This document shows positions 8,807 through 16,593 of a stretch of DNA of 44,014 nt, piece after piece. The notes beneath the pieces are model-generated. The model made no database searches and had not been told where the DNA came from. It saw nothing but the letters and a program-made list of their open reading frames with translations. The DNA is from an uncultured Acidimicrobiia bacterium (lineage in GTDB: Bacteria > Actinomycetota > Acidimicrobiia > Acidimicrobiales > CAIXPF01): positions 1 to 44,014 of the forward strand of contig CAIXPF010000186.1 of assembly GCA_903921205.1 (NCBI GenBank), read 5' to 3'. Positions within the stretch are counted from its first letter, which is position 1; the number at the start of each line of letters is the position of its first letter. Position numbers and translations under genes: made by a program.

Positions 8807-9859
8807 ATGGTCGCCATCGAGCAGACCTCGATAGGGGCACCCGGCCCCGGCGGCAACGCGACGAGCTGGCGACTCGAGCGCGTGAGCCTGGCGGGCCAGG
8901 AGCCGACGCGCACGCTCGAGTTCCAGGCCGATCTGAACGTGGTCCTGTCCTCGGTGGGGTCCGTCGATGCGGTCGTCACGCGGCTGCGTTCCGTGCTCAA
9001 CGGAGGCGACGGCACCCATGTCGAGTTCGCCGTCGACGACGGCCCGTCCTTCGTGCTGTTCCGACCGTTCGGGGCGCGCCACCGTTTGATCGAGCTCGAA
9101 TCCGGCCAGGAGCACCCGCTGCCCACCCTGGCGGCCTTCAGCTTCGACGCCGGGGCGACCGACCTCGCCGCTCTCTATGCCGACGCCGACACCGTACGCC
9201 ATCTCTGCCGGCTCGAGCAGACCATGCTGTGGGACCTCGCCGAACGGGCACTCGCCGAACGCGCCTCGGCATCGTCGCCATCGGAACCGGGGGAGCGTCC
9301 GGATCACGCCGGTGCCTCCAGTGGCGCCGATACCGAGCCCGGTGGGCTGCGTCGGCTGTTGCGGCGCAAGCCGCGACCGGCCACTGCCTCGGCAGCAACC
9401 GAGCCGACCGGTGACACCGCATCGGCGGAGGCCACCTGGTGGCAGCTCGCCGGTCCCGTCGACATCGACACCGCGTTATGCCACCGAGCGAGGATCGAGG
9501 CCGCCGCCGGGCTCCAGGGCCGGATCGGCGCCATGGCCGCGGTCGGCTCGCCTGACTCCGGCGGGGTGAGCACGGTCGACCCGATCGAGATCGTACGGGC
9601 CGTGTGCGCCTTGGTGCCGCGGTCTCGTCCTGCCGGCGGCCCACACATCGTGGCCGCACCGGCCTCGATCGACCACGAGCTGCTGACCTTCGTCCTGGAC
9701 TACCTTGCCGGCCTCAGCGGCGGCCGTCAGGTGGTGGTCGTCACCGATGACGAAGCCGTCGCCGACTGGGCCAGGCTCGAGAGCCACGCCCGTCGGACCG
9801 CCCTGCTCGGCTTCGATCTCGACGCCCAGCCGAGACGACGCCCACCCGGTCGGCCCTGA
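8807..9859 (+). CDS. Hypothetical protein, degenerate SMC/ABC-like ATPase fold
   Basis: Protein of 350 aa with no confident family. The N-terminus (WRLERVSLAGQ, LEFQADLNVVLSS, residues 21-49) has the strand pattern that precedes Walker A in RecF/SMC-type ATPases, but the P-loop position reads SSVGSVDAV with no GKS/T. The C-terminus (PHIVAAPASIDHELLTFVLD, then RQVVVVTDDEAVADWA at 307-322) resembles the Walker B/D-loop and switch region of such ATPases, again without the catalytic acidic pair. Between them lies a short helical part and a low-complexity Ser/Pro/Arg linker (about 150-215) instead of a long coiled coil. The start is supported by GAGGGAG 7 nt upstream. It stands alone between a pseudogene and a convergent small gene. 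The ATPase relationship is inference from strand patterns only. Confidence 0.8.
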   Translation: MVAIEQTSIGAPGPGGNATSWRLERVSLAGQEPTRTLEFQADLNVVLSSVGSVDAVVTRLRSVLNGGDGTHVEFAVDDGPSFVLFRPFGARHRLIELESGQEHPLPTLAAFSFDAGATDLAALYADADTVRHLCRLEQTMLWDLAERALAERASASSPSEPGERPDHAGASSGADTEPGGLRRLLRRKPRPATASAATEPTGDTASAEATWWQLAGPVDIDTALCHRARIEAAAGLQGRIGAMAAVGSPDSGGVSTVDPIEIVRAVCALVPRSRPAGGPHIVAAPASIDHELLTFVLDYLAGLSGGRQVVVVTDDEAVADWARLESHARRTALLGFDLDAQPRRRPPGRP

Positions 9860-9872
9860 CCGACGCCCGAGC

Positions 9873-10106
9873 TCAGTCCTCGTCGTCGCGGTCAGGGATG
9901 TTGAGCTTGGCCAGAAGCCACGACACGCCGGTCAGCGTCGTCGCCGTCCCGACGGAGGCGATCGCACCGGCGCGGCTCACATGCGCGCCCTGGACGAGCA
10001 CCCCGATGACCCACACGACGACGCAGATGGCGAAATCAAGGGCCAGCGAAGGCCAATGAACGGGTCGGTTCAGGTCGAACCGCCGCGAGGTTTGCCCGGT
10101 TTCCAC
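9873..10106 (-). CDS. Small two-helix membrane protein
   Basis: 77 aa, GTG start. Two predicted membrane segments: about 22-40 (LALDFAICVVVWVIGVLVQ) and 46-64 (AGAIASVGTATTLTGVSWLL). The C-terminus is short and acidic (DRDDED). No family recognised. It is convergent with the 350-aa gene and ends 13 bp from it. It lies downstream of the SOS-box gene at 10315-10548 but a hairpin at 10239-10261 probably separates the two transcripts. Confidence 0.6.
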   Translation of the reverse strand: METGQTSRRFDLNRPVHWPSLALDFAICVVVWVIGVLVQGAHVSRAGAIASVGTATTLTGVSWLLAKLNIPDRDDED

Positions 10107-10238
10107 GCCTGCTCACGATAGAGCAACCGACCCGCCGGTCGCCGACCGCGACGGGTTCGGAGGAGCTCCACCAGCACGCTCGGCCGCTTCGACCGGCCTA
10201 CCGTGCATAACCGTCATTATGCCAACAATGCTGATGGG

Positions 10239-10261
10239 GCCCCGCAGCACCCGAGCGGGGC
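10239..10261 (-). terminator. Terminator-like hairpin
   Basis: Perfect 7-bp stem (GCCCCGC/GCGGGGC) with a 9-nt loop, about 54 nt downstream of the stop codon of the 77-aa gene at 10315. No strong U-tract follows, which is usual for high-GC actinobacterial terminators. The rest of 10107-10314 shows no gene. Confidence 0.45.
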
Positions 10262-10314
10262 TTGCCGCAGCCTGCACCGGCTTGCGCTGCCGGCCCGGCC
10301 TCGCCCCCCGGATG

Positions 10315-10548
10315 TCAGGCGACCACGCTGAGATGCGGAGTGTGCACCGCGCGTAGGTCGACCACGCGCCGCACGGCCACGATGTCCGTCGTACGGAACG
10401 AAGCCACCCGCACCGACCACGAGTCGATCGTTTGGCGGCTCGAGCCGGCGGCGAAGAACGTCGTCAGCGGGCCCTCGGGCTGGTATGCGTCGGCGCCTGC
10501 CACCGTGACGGTCTCGCCGTTGGCCAATGCGATCTCGAACTCGTTCAT
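10315..10548 (-). CDS. Small orphan protein, putatively SOS-controlled
   Basis: 77 aa, mostly beta-strand forming, no membrane segment or signal peptide, no family recognised. The start is supported by an AGGGGTG ribosome-binding site 5-6 nt before the ATG. A perfect LexA-type box lies about 130 bp upstream with a TACAGT -10-like element just beyond it in the right orientation, so DNA damage may induce this gene. The central part (YQPEGPLTTFFAAG, then DSWSVRVASFRTTDIV) looks like a folded beta-rich core. Function unknown; the gene call rests on ribosome-binding site, promoter context and plausible composition. Confidence 0.65.
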   Translation of the reverse strand: MNEFEIALANGETVTVAGADAYQPEGPLTTFFAAGSSRQTIDSWSVRVASFRTTDIVAVRRVVDLRAVHTPHLSVVA

Positions 10549-10676
10549 CGGTCACCCCTGTGTTCGCTCGAAGCCTGCTCGATGGCGCCCAGTCTCCGCA
10601 GCGCCTGTGACAAACAAACGCTGGGAGCGGCCAGACCCGGGGGAATCGACAACCCGGGCCCGGAAGGCCACTGTAG

Positions 10677-10690
10677 CGAACATGTGTTCG
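10677..10690. promoter_or_regulatory. LexA/SOS box CGAACATGTGTTCG
   Basis: A perfect match to the Gram-positive/actinobacterial LexA operator CGAAC-N4-GTTCG. On the minus strand it is followed directly by CTACAGT, a TANNNT -10 element, placing the operator over the promoter of the 77-aa gene whose ATG is at 10548. On the other side lies the 3' end of the acyl-CoA dehydrogenase gene (stop at 10734), so the box can only serve the small gene or an unannotated plus-strand transcript. Confidence 0.7.
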
Positions 10691-10733
10691 ACACACAACG
10701 ACCGTTCGCCATGGATCGGTCGCCGAATGGGCG

Positions 10734-11894
10734 TCAGTCGGTGTTGAACCCCGTCAGCAGCGAACGGGCGATCACCCCGCGGAGGATGTCGCTGGTCCCC
10801 TCGCCGATGGCCATCAACGGCGCGTCCCGGTAGAAGCGCTCCACCTCGAACTCGGTCGAGTAGCCGTACCCGCCGTGGATCCGCATGGCGTCGAGCGACG
10901 CCTTCAAGGCCAACTCCGAGGCGAACAGCTTGGCCATGCCGGTCTCGGTGTCGGCCCGCTCACGGCGGTCGGCCTGCCAGGCCGCCCACCACGTCAGCAA
11001 CCGAGCCGCCTGGATCTCGGTGGCCATGTCGGCCAACTTGTGCTGCACGGCCTGGAACCCCGAGATGGGCTGCCCGAAGGCGTGGCGCTGCTGCGAGTAC
11101 GCCAGAGCGTGGTCGTAGGACGCCTGCGCCACGCCGACGGCACGGGCGGCGACGTTGATGCGTCCGACCTCGAGGGCCCCGAGCACCTGGACCATGCCTC
11201 GGCCCTCCTCGCCACCGAGCAGGTTGGCAGCGGGCACCCGGCAGTCCTCGAAGACCACCTCGCAACTCTCGGGGCCCTTGTAGCCGAGCTTGCCGATGTC
11301 GCGCAGCACGGTGAAGCCCGGCGTGCCGGCGTCGACCAGCAGCACGCTCATCCCCCGGTGGCGCGGCTCGAGCAGCGGGTCGGTCTTGCACAGCACCGGC
11401 ATGGGATCGGCGAAGCGGGCGTTGGTGATCCAGGTCTTGGTCCCGTTGAGGATGTACTCGTCGCCGTCACGCACGGCCCGGGTCTTGACCGACTGCAGGT
11501 CCGAGCCGGCATCGGGCTCGGTCAGGGCGATGCACGTGCGGCGCTCACCGGACGCCAGACCGGGCAGGTACCTGGCCTTCTGCTCCTCGGTGCCCCACTT
11601 CCCGATCATCTTGCAGGCCAGACCGTGGCTGCCGAGGATGCCGGCCACCCCCATCCAACCCCGGGCGATCTCCTCGAAGGCGATCGCCAGGGTTATCAGG
11701 TCAGCACCCATCCCGCCGTAGGACTCGTCGATGGTGAGGCCGAACAGGCCCATCTCCTTCATGGTCTCGACGATCTCGGTCGGGTAGCGCCCGGCGTGCT
11801 CGTACTCGCGGGCGACCGGCTTGATCTCCCGGTTCACGAAGGAGCGCATGGTGTCGCGGAACAGCTTGTGCTCGTCCGACAGCTCGAAGTCCAT
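10734..11894 (-). CDS. Acyl-CoA dehydrogenase
   Basis: FAD-dependent acyl-CoA dehydrogenase of 386 aa, full length for the family. It shows the substrate/FAD loops ALTEPDAGSDLQSVKT and WITNARFAD, the Arg-rich QRHAFGQPISGFQAVQ segment, IHGGYGYSTEFEVERFYRDA and the catalytic base in GEGTSDIL (Glu365). It catalyses alpha,beta-dehydrogenation of an acyl-CoA, passing electrons to ETF. The resemblance to isovaleryl/short-chain type enzymes would fit branched-chain amino-acid breakdown downstream of the oxoacid dehydrogenase operon at 930-5703, but chain-length specificity cannot be read. It stands as a single gene 93 bp downstream of the isocitrate-lyase-family gene. Confidence 0.94.
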   Translation of the reverse strand: MDFELSDEHKLFRDTMRSFVNREIKPVAREYEHAGRYPTEIVETMKEMGLFGLTIDESYGGMGADLITLAIAFEEIARGWMGVAGILGSHGLACKMIGKWGTEEQKARYLPGLASGERRTCIALTEPDAGSDLQSVKTRAVRDGDEYILNGTKTWITNARFADPMPVLCKTDPLLEPRHRGMSVLLVDAGTPGFTVLRDIGKLGYKGPESCEVVFEDCRVPAANLLGGEEGRGMVQVLGALEVGRINVAARAVGVAQASYDHALAYSQQRHAFGQPISGFQAVQHKLADMATEIQAARLLTWWAAWQADRRERADTETGMAKLFASELALKASLDAMRIHGGYGYSTEFEVERFYRDAPLMAIGEGTSDILRGVIARSLLTGFNTD

Positions 11895-11987
11895 GACGGT
11901 CAGTCCTCCCCCGGGTACGGGATCATCCGTAGGTGCCCGACCCCGGCGGACGGGCTGCCCACCGATGCTCTAGCACAGCGGACCGGC

Positions 11988-12890
11988 TCAGTAGGCGAAG
12001 CGGGTCTCGAGCTCGTACACCTCGGGCAGGCCGAGAAAGGTGACGAACTCGCCGAAATCGTCGAGACCGCCATCGGCCAGCACCGCCTCGGCGGTTCCGG
12101 TGGCCCGGATCGAATCGAGCGTGGCCCGCACTGCCCGGCTGGCCGCGAGCAACGCCGCCACGGGGTAGATCACGGTGCGGTAGCCGAGCTCGGTGAGTCG
12201 GGCCAGCGACACCGGCGGCGTGCGGCCGCCCTCGACCCAGTTGAACAACAACGGATACCCGGCGAGGGCCTCCGCGACCCGGGCGATCTCCTCGAGGCTC
12301 TGGGGGGCCTCGACGAAGAGGACGTCCGCTCCGGCGTCGCCGTAGCGACGGGCCCGCTCGATGGCGGCCTCGAGGCCCTCGTTGGCCCGGGCATCGGTGC
12401 GGGCGATGATGACGAGGTCGGGGTCGGTCCGAGCGGCGACCGCAGCGCGCACCCGGGCGACGTGTTCCTCCACCGGCACGAGCACCTTGCCGGCGAGATG
12501 GCCACATTTCTTCGGCGCCGCCTGGTCCTCGAGGTGCAGTGCAGCCACACCGGCCCGCTCGTACTCCTGCACCGTCCGGATGACGTTGAGCGGGTTGCCG
12601 TAGCCGGTGTCGGCATCGGCGATGACCGGAACGCCGACCGCCGCGGCAAGGCGCGCCACGTGGCCGGCCATCTCGGTCTGGGTCAGTAGCCCGATGTCGG
12701 GGCGGCCCAGCAGCGACGCCGAGGCGCCGAACCCTGTGAGGTACACCGCGTCGAACCCGGCCGCCTCGACCAGACGGGCCGACAGGGCATCGTAGGCACC
12801 GGCGGCCAGCAGTGGTTCGGGCCGGGCCAACAGCTCACGCAGGCGGGCGGTGGGCCGGACCGGCCCGTGCAGGAGATCCATGGTGGGCAT
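11988..12890 (-). CDS. Isocitrate lyase/PEP mutase family protein
   Basis: Alpha/beta-barrel enzyme of 300 aa. It carries the family signature KKCGH (residues 127-131), the metal-binding DADTGYGN (92-99) and the Glu/Asp pair at 121-122. The family includes 2-methylisocitrate lyase, oxaloacetate decarboxylase, carboxyphosphonoenolpyruvate mutase and PEP mutase; the Cys in KKCGH indicates a C-C or C-P lyase chemistry rather than a hydrolase. Methylisocitrate lyase (propionyl-CoA detoxification) is possible given the neighbouring acyl-CoA genes, but no methylcitrate synthase or dehydratase is nearby. The start MPTMDLL at 12890 is chosen because upstream in-frame sequence to 13010 looks non-coding; the ATG at 12881 is an alternative. 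Confidence 0.88.
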   Translation of the reverse strand: MPTMDLLHGPVRPTARLRELLARPEPLLAAGAYDALSARLVEAAGFDAVYLTGFGASASLLGRPDIGLLTQTEMAGHVARLAAAVGVPVIADADTGYGNPLNVIRTVQEYERAGVAALHLEDQAAPKKCGHLAGKVLVPVEEHVARVRAAVAARTDPDLVIIARTDARANEGLEAAIERARRYGDAGADVLFVEAPQSLEEIARVAEALAGYPLLFNWVEGGRTPPVSLARLTELGYRTVIYPVAALLAASRAVRATLDSIRATGTAEAVLADGGLDDFGEFVTFLGLPEVYELETRFAY

Positions 12891-13009
12891 GCTGCCACGC
12901 ACGGCGGGCCGGGGGCCCGCACCGACGCCACTCCCCCATCTCGGGGAACGATCCTGCTCATACCCCACGGCTACGGCGTCCGAGCGGTCCGCATGTTCTG
13001 AGGCGGCCA

Positions 13010-13043
13010 CCCCGTGCGGACGGCACGGGGTGACGCCGTGCCG
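13010..13043 (-). terminator. Overlapping hairpins after mycothione reductase
   Basis: Immediately after the mtr stop there are two alternative perfect stems: CGGCACGG (13021-13028) with CCGTGCCG (13036-13043), and CCCCGTG (13010-13016) with CACGGGG (13024-13030). They share the CACGG segment, so only one can form. No U-tract. A terminator is the simplest reading. Confidence 0.55.
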
Positions 13044-13044
13044 C

Positions 13045-14424
13045 TCACAGCTCGAGCAGGGCGTTCTCCACGACCTCGGTCAGCGCCGGGTGGATGTACC
13101 AGACCTCCCGAGCCATCTCGTCGACCGTCTGACCGAAGCGCATGCCCTGGATGAGCGGCTGGATCAGCGTCGACGCCTGCGGTCCGATGAGGTGGGCGCC
13201 GAGCAGGTGGCGGGTCTCGCGGTGGGCGATCAGCTTGCAGAAGCTGGTCGAGTCCTCCATGGCCCAGCCGTAGGCCGTGCCGCCGTAGTCCTTGGTGGCC
13301 ACGACGTAGGGCAGCCCGGCGGCGTGCGCCGCCCGTTCGGTCAGCCCCACTCCGGCGATCTGCGGATGGCCGAACACCGCATAGGGCACCAGGCTGCGAT
13401 CGATCTGCTGCCACGCCTCGGGCCGGTCGTGGTTGACGACGTTGTGGAACACGATGCGGCCCTCGGCATTGGCGAGGTGTTTGAGCTGCTGGGTGTTGGT
13501 CAGATCGCCCAGGGCCCAGATACCCGGAACGTTGGTCTGCAGGTTGGCATCGGTCAGCACCCGGGTCCCCGACGGGTCGGTGGCGATACCCGAGGCGGCA
13601 ACGTTCAGGCGGTCGGCGTTGGGGACCCGCCCTGTCGCCACGAGCAGCACGTCGGCCTCGAGCCGCAGCGGCTCACCCTGGCTGATGCCGTGCACCACCA
13701 CGCCGCGCCCACCCGGTCCCGGTTCGACGGAGAGCTGCCGGCTGTTGAAGTGCAGCCCGAACCGCTGCCCGTACAACTCGGTTGCCCGGTGCGACACGTC
13801 GTCGTCGCACTCACGCAGCATGGCTGACGAACGCAGCACGTAGTCGACCCGGGTCCCGAAGCTGCCGAAGACGTGGCCCAGCTCCGCGGCGATGTACCCG
13901 CCACCGAGGATCACCATGCGCTCGGGCAGTTCGGGCAGGCGCATCACCGTGTCCGAGGTGTGGAAAGGCACCCGGTCGAGGCCGGCCACGTCCTCGGGCA
14001 GATGGGGCCGGGCACCCGCAGCGAGGATGATGTGGGGGGCGGTCAGCTGTTCGCCGTTGACCTCGAGGACCTTGGGGCCGACCAGGCGACCCTCGCCCCG
14101 GAACACCGTGATGTTGGGGCAGCGGTTGGTGCGATAGTCCTCGCCGCCGGCGGCGATGGCGTCGATCCGACCGAACACCCGCTGCACGATGGCGGGCCAG
14201 TCGACGTGGTCGAGCCGGCCATGTACGCCGAGCTTGGCCGCCTCGGAGAACGCCGCGGCCTGATCGGCCGCGTAGATGAACATCTTGGACGGAATGCACC
14301 CGCGGTTGAGGCAGGTCCCGCCGAAGACGTCCTTCTCCACCAGGGCGATGTTCCAGTCGTCGAACGCCGCAGGGATGCCGTTGCCGGTACCGGTACCGAC
14401 GATGATCAGGTCGAAGGACTGCAC
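13045..14424 (-). CDS. mtr: Mycothione reductase
   Basis: 459-aa flavoprotein disulfide reductase that regenerates mycothiol from mycothione with NADPH, keeping the actinobacterial thiol pool reduced. Diagnostic features are the unusual N-terminal FAD motif IIVGTGTGNGIP, the redox pair in GGTCLNRGCIPSKMF (Cys38/Cys43), VFGRIDAIAAGGEDYR, HTSDTVMRLPELPERMVILG, the substrate-side YGGTAYGWAMEDSTSF and the C-terminal IHPALTEVVENALL (catalytic His445/Glu450). These segments follow Mycobacterium tuberculosis Mtr closely and differ from Lpd at 930-2327. It is divergent from the xer gene; a terminator-like hairpin follows. Confidence 0.95.
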   Translation of the reverse strand: MQSFDLIIVGTGTGNGIPAAFDDWNIALVEKDVFGGTCLNRGCIPSKMFIYAADQAAAFSEAAKLGVHGRLDHVDWPAIVQRVFGRIDAIAAGGEDYRTNRCPNITVFRGEGRLVGPKVLEVNGEQLTAPHIILAAGARPHLPEDVAGLDRVPFHTSDTVMRLPELPERMVILGGGYIAAELGHVFGSFGTRVDYVLRSSAMLRECDDDVSHRATELYGQRFGLHFNSRQLSVEPGPGGRGVVVHGISQGEPLRLEADVLLVATGRVPNADRLNVAASGIATDPSGTRVLTDANLQTNVPGIWALGDLTNTQQLKHLANAEGRIVFHNVVNHDRPEAWQQIDRSLVPYAVFGHPQIAGVGLTERAAHAAGLPYVVATKDYGGTAYGWAMEDSTSFCKLIAHRETRHLLGAHLIGPQASTLIQPLIQGMRFGQTVDEMAREVWYIHPALTEVVENALLEL

Positions 14425-14515
14425 GCCGCGACCCTACCGGCCCGGCGCGACCCGGTCCTGCACCGGGCAACCGGGCTGCTCGGACGGTATCCGCGGCAGC
14501 CGTCCGCACCCGCCG

Positions 14516-14521
14516 TACTGT
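14516..14521 (+). promoter_or_regulatory. Putative -10 element (TACTGT) of xer gene
   Basis: TANNNT hexamer exactly 7 nt before the in-frame GTG at 14529. This spacing predicts a transcript starting at or next to that codon, i.e. a leaderless mRNA, and argues that 14529 rather than 14520 is the true start. Confidence 0.45.
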
Positions 14522-15536
14522 GACGAATGTGACGCACAGCGGTGAGAAGTTCACGGAATGGGTTGCCCGCTACCTGCAGCAACTTGCCGTGCGCAAACCG
14601 TCCCCCCACACCGTGGCCGCCTACCGACGTGATCTCGAGGGGGTGGGCAGGCGGGTGGCCGACCTGTGCGGCCACGGCAACGATGTCGAGGCTCTCACCC
14701 TGGGTGACCTGCAGAAACAGGTACTCCGAGCCGCCTTCGCCTCGTGGGCGGGAGACCATGCCGCAGCATCGATCCGCCGTGCCTGGAGTGCCTGGAACGG
14801 CTTCTTCGAGCACCTGGTCATCGAGGAGGTGGTCGCCAGCAACCCGATGAGCGCCATCACCCCGCCCCGTCCCGACCGGGGCAAGCCCAAGGCCATCCCC
14901 GGCGAGGACACCGCGTCGCTGCTGCTGTCCACCGCGGCGGAGATCGATCCGACCTCCCGTCATCCCTGGCCCGCCCGTGACGTCGCCCTGGTCGCCACGT
15001 TCCTGGTCACCGGTATCCGCCTCTCCGAGGCGGTGTCGCTCAACCTGGGGTCGCTCGACGGCCCACGTGGCGCCCGCCGTCTGGTGGTCATCGGCAAGGG
15101 AAACAAGGCCCGCACCGTGCCCATCGAGGACACCCTCGAGGAGCTGCTGATGCGGTACCTCACCGAGCGTCGCGATCGATTCCCCGACCTCCGCTTCAGC
15201 GATCTGCGCCAGCCGCTGTTCGTGCGGACCAGCACCGGCTCCCGTTTCACCCGCCAACAGGTGGAGTACCTGGTGGACAAGCTCTACCGACGGGCCGGCA
15301 TCCGCTCACGCATCCCCGAAGGCGCGCTGGTGCATGCCCTGCGTCACACCTTCGCCACGAGCGCACTCGACCATGGCGTGCACGTCGTCGAGCTGCAGGA
15401 ACTGCTCGGCCACGCCAGCCTCGACACCACCCGCCGCTACCTCGACGCCACCGCCGCTCAGCTGCGCCACGCCGTGGCCAGCCACCCGGCTCAAGCGGCG
15501 CTGCGACAGTTCACCCGCACCGCCGTCCCCGGCTGA
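14520..15536 (+). CDS. xerD: Tyrosine recombinase, XerC/XerD type
   Basis: Tyrosine site-specific recombinase of 338 aa (335 if the GTG at 14529 is used). An N-terminal SAM-like core-binding domain (about 9-110) precedes the catalytic domain with all six residues visible: Arg167 (TGIRLSE), Lys193 (GKGNKAR), His272 and Arg275 (HALRHTFAT), His298 (LGHAS) and the nucleophile Tyr307 (TRRYLD). Xer proteins resolve chromosome dimers at dif. An integrase of a mobile element is less likely: the gene is flanked by housekeeping genes and no att-like repeats or excisionase are seen. XerC and XerD cannot be separated by eye, so the symbol is tentative. Confidence 0.88.
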   Translation: MTNVTHSGEKFTEWVARYLQQLAVRKPSPHTVAAYRRDLEGVGRRVADLCGHGNDVEALTLGDLQKQVLRAAFASWAGDHAAASIRRAWSAWNGFFEHLVIEEVVASNPMSAITPPRPDRGKPKAIPGEDTASLLLSTAAEIDPTSRHPWPARDVALVATFLVTGIRLSEAVSLNLGSLDGPRGARRLVVIGKGNKARTVPIEDTLEELLMRYLTERRDRFPDLRFSDLRQPLFVRTSTGSRFTRQQVEYLVDKLYRRAGIRSRIPEGALVHALRHTFATSALDHGVHVVELQELLGHASLDTTRRYLDATAAQLRHAVASHPAQAALRQFTRTAVPG

Positions 15537-15592
15537 GCACCGGGCCCGCAGCCGGCGCCGTGCCCGTCTGAGCCGAGGCCGCCGGCGGTGCG

Positions 15593-15598
15593 TACACT
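15593..15598 (+). promoter_or_regulatory. Putative -10 element (TACACT) of map
   Basis: TANNNT hexamer 45 nt before the GTG of map. It would give a leader of about 38 nt that contains the GAGGCTGGGA ribosome-binding region. Confidence 0.4.
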
Positions 15599-15643
15599 CG
15601 GAGCGGATCTGACCTGTCCGTCGTGCGAAAGAGGCTGGGACCT

Positions 15644-16522
15644 GTGTCGTTGAAGCTGCCGAGGTTGTCGTCGGGGACGGTGCGCCCCGGGCGGGTTTCG
15701 CCCATGCGAACGGTACCGGCGCACATCGAGCGTCCCGACTACGCCGTCAGCGGCGTGCGCACCCGCCGCAAGGAGTCCCGGGTCAAGTCGCCTGACGTGA
15801 TCGAGCGCATGCGCCGTAGCGGCAAGCTCGCCGCCGAGGTGCTGCAGGCGGTCGGCGCCGCCGTCGCCCCCGGTGTCACCACCGACGAGCTCGACGTCCT
15901 CTGCCACGACCTCATCGTCGATGCCGGCGCCTACCCGAGTCCGCTCAACTACAGCGGGTTCCCCAAATCGCTGTGCACCTCGGTGAACGAAGTCATCTGC
16001 CACGGAATCCCCGACTCGCGGAAGCTGCTCAACGGCGACATCGTCAACCTCGACGTCACCGTCTATCGGGAGGGCGTGCACGGCGACTGCAACGCCACGT
16101 TCCTCGTCGGCCAGGTCGACGCCGCCGGACAGCGTCTGGTGCAGGTCACCCGGGAGTGCCTCGACCTCGGCATCGCCGCGGTGCGCCCCGGTCGACCCAT
16201 CTCCGACATCGGCCGGGCCATCGAGGACCACGCCCACGCCCACAAGCTCGGGGTGGTCCGCACCTTCGTCGGTCACGGCATCGGCGAGCAGTTCCACAGT
16301 GACATCGAGGTTCCGCACTACTACACCACCCGGGCCCGCATGATCATGGAGGTCGGCATGACCTTCACCATCGAACCGATGATCACCGAGGGCGACCATC
16401 GCGAAGAGTTCTGGGACGACGGCTGGACCGCGGTGACCCTCGACCGGAGCCGATCCGCCCAGTTCGAGCACACGCTGTTGGTCACTGCGAACGGGGCCGA
16501 CGTCCTCACCGCAGGCGACTGA
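15644..16522 (+). CDS. map: Type I methionine aminopeptidase (MapB-like)
   Basis: 292-aa methionine aminopeptidase that removes the initiator Met from nascent proteins. All five metal ligands are visible: Asp137 (NLDVT), Asp148 (HGDCNATF), His211 (GHGIGEQFH), Glu244 (TIEPM) and Glu275 (QFEHT). The 40-residue N-terminal extension with Pro-rich segments (RPGRVSPMRTVPAHIERPDY) is the type Ib arrangement of mycobacterial MapB, thought to contact the ribosome. The GTG at 15644 is preferred over the one at 15623 because AGAGGCTGGGA sits directly before it and the length then matches MapB. It is followed 71 bp later by a putative RNA-binding protein. Confidence 0.94.
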   Translation: MSLKLPRLSSGTVRPGRVSPMRTVPAHIERPDYAVSGVRTRRKESRVKSPDVIERMRRSGKLAAEVLQAVGAAVAPGVTTDELDVLCHDLIVDAGAYPSPLNYSGFPKSLCTSVNEVICHGIPDSRKLLNGDIVNLDVTVYREGVHGDCNATFLVGQVDAAGQRLVQVTRECLDLGIAAVRPGRPISDIGRAIEDHAHAHKLGVVRTFVGHGIGEQFHSDIEVPHYYTTRARMIMEVGMTFTIEPMITEGDHREEFWDDGWTAVTLDRSRSAQFEHTLLVTANGADVLTAGD

Positions 16523-16579
16523 GCCGACCGGCGGGCGGGCGATTTCTCCGCCAGGGTGGGACCGCGGGCGCTGAGGTAC

Positions 16580-16585
16580 TACCCT
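16580..16585 (+). promoter_or_regulatory. Putative -10 element (TACCCT)
   Basis: TANNNT hexamer 8 nt before the ATG at 16594 with no ribosome-binding site between, suggesting a leaderless transcript for the 518-aa gene. Confidence 0.42.
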
Positions 16586-16593
16586 GCCATGCC

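Noticed and set aside
10107-10238. tRNA or small RNA gene in the gap
   Set aside because: No cloverleaf arms or acceptor pairing found; only the hairpin at 10239-10261 stands out.
10560-10575. Second LexA half-site (TGTTCGCTCGAAGC)
   Set aside because: Arms are in the wrong order and spacing for CGAAC-N4-GTTCG.
10875-12689. Plus-strand open frame of 604 codons opposite the acyl-CoA dehydrogenase and isocitrate-lyase-family genes
   Set aside because: Antisense composition, spans two unrelated minus-strand genes.
14520-15536. Integrase of a genomic island
   Set aside because: Flanked by housekeeping genes; no att repeats, tRNA, excisionase or mobile cargo within the window.
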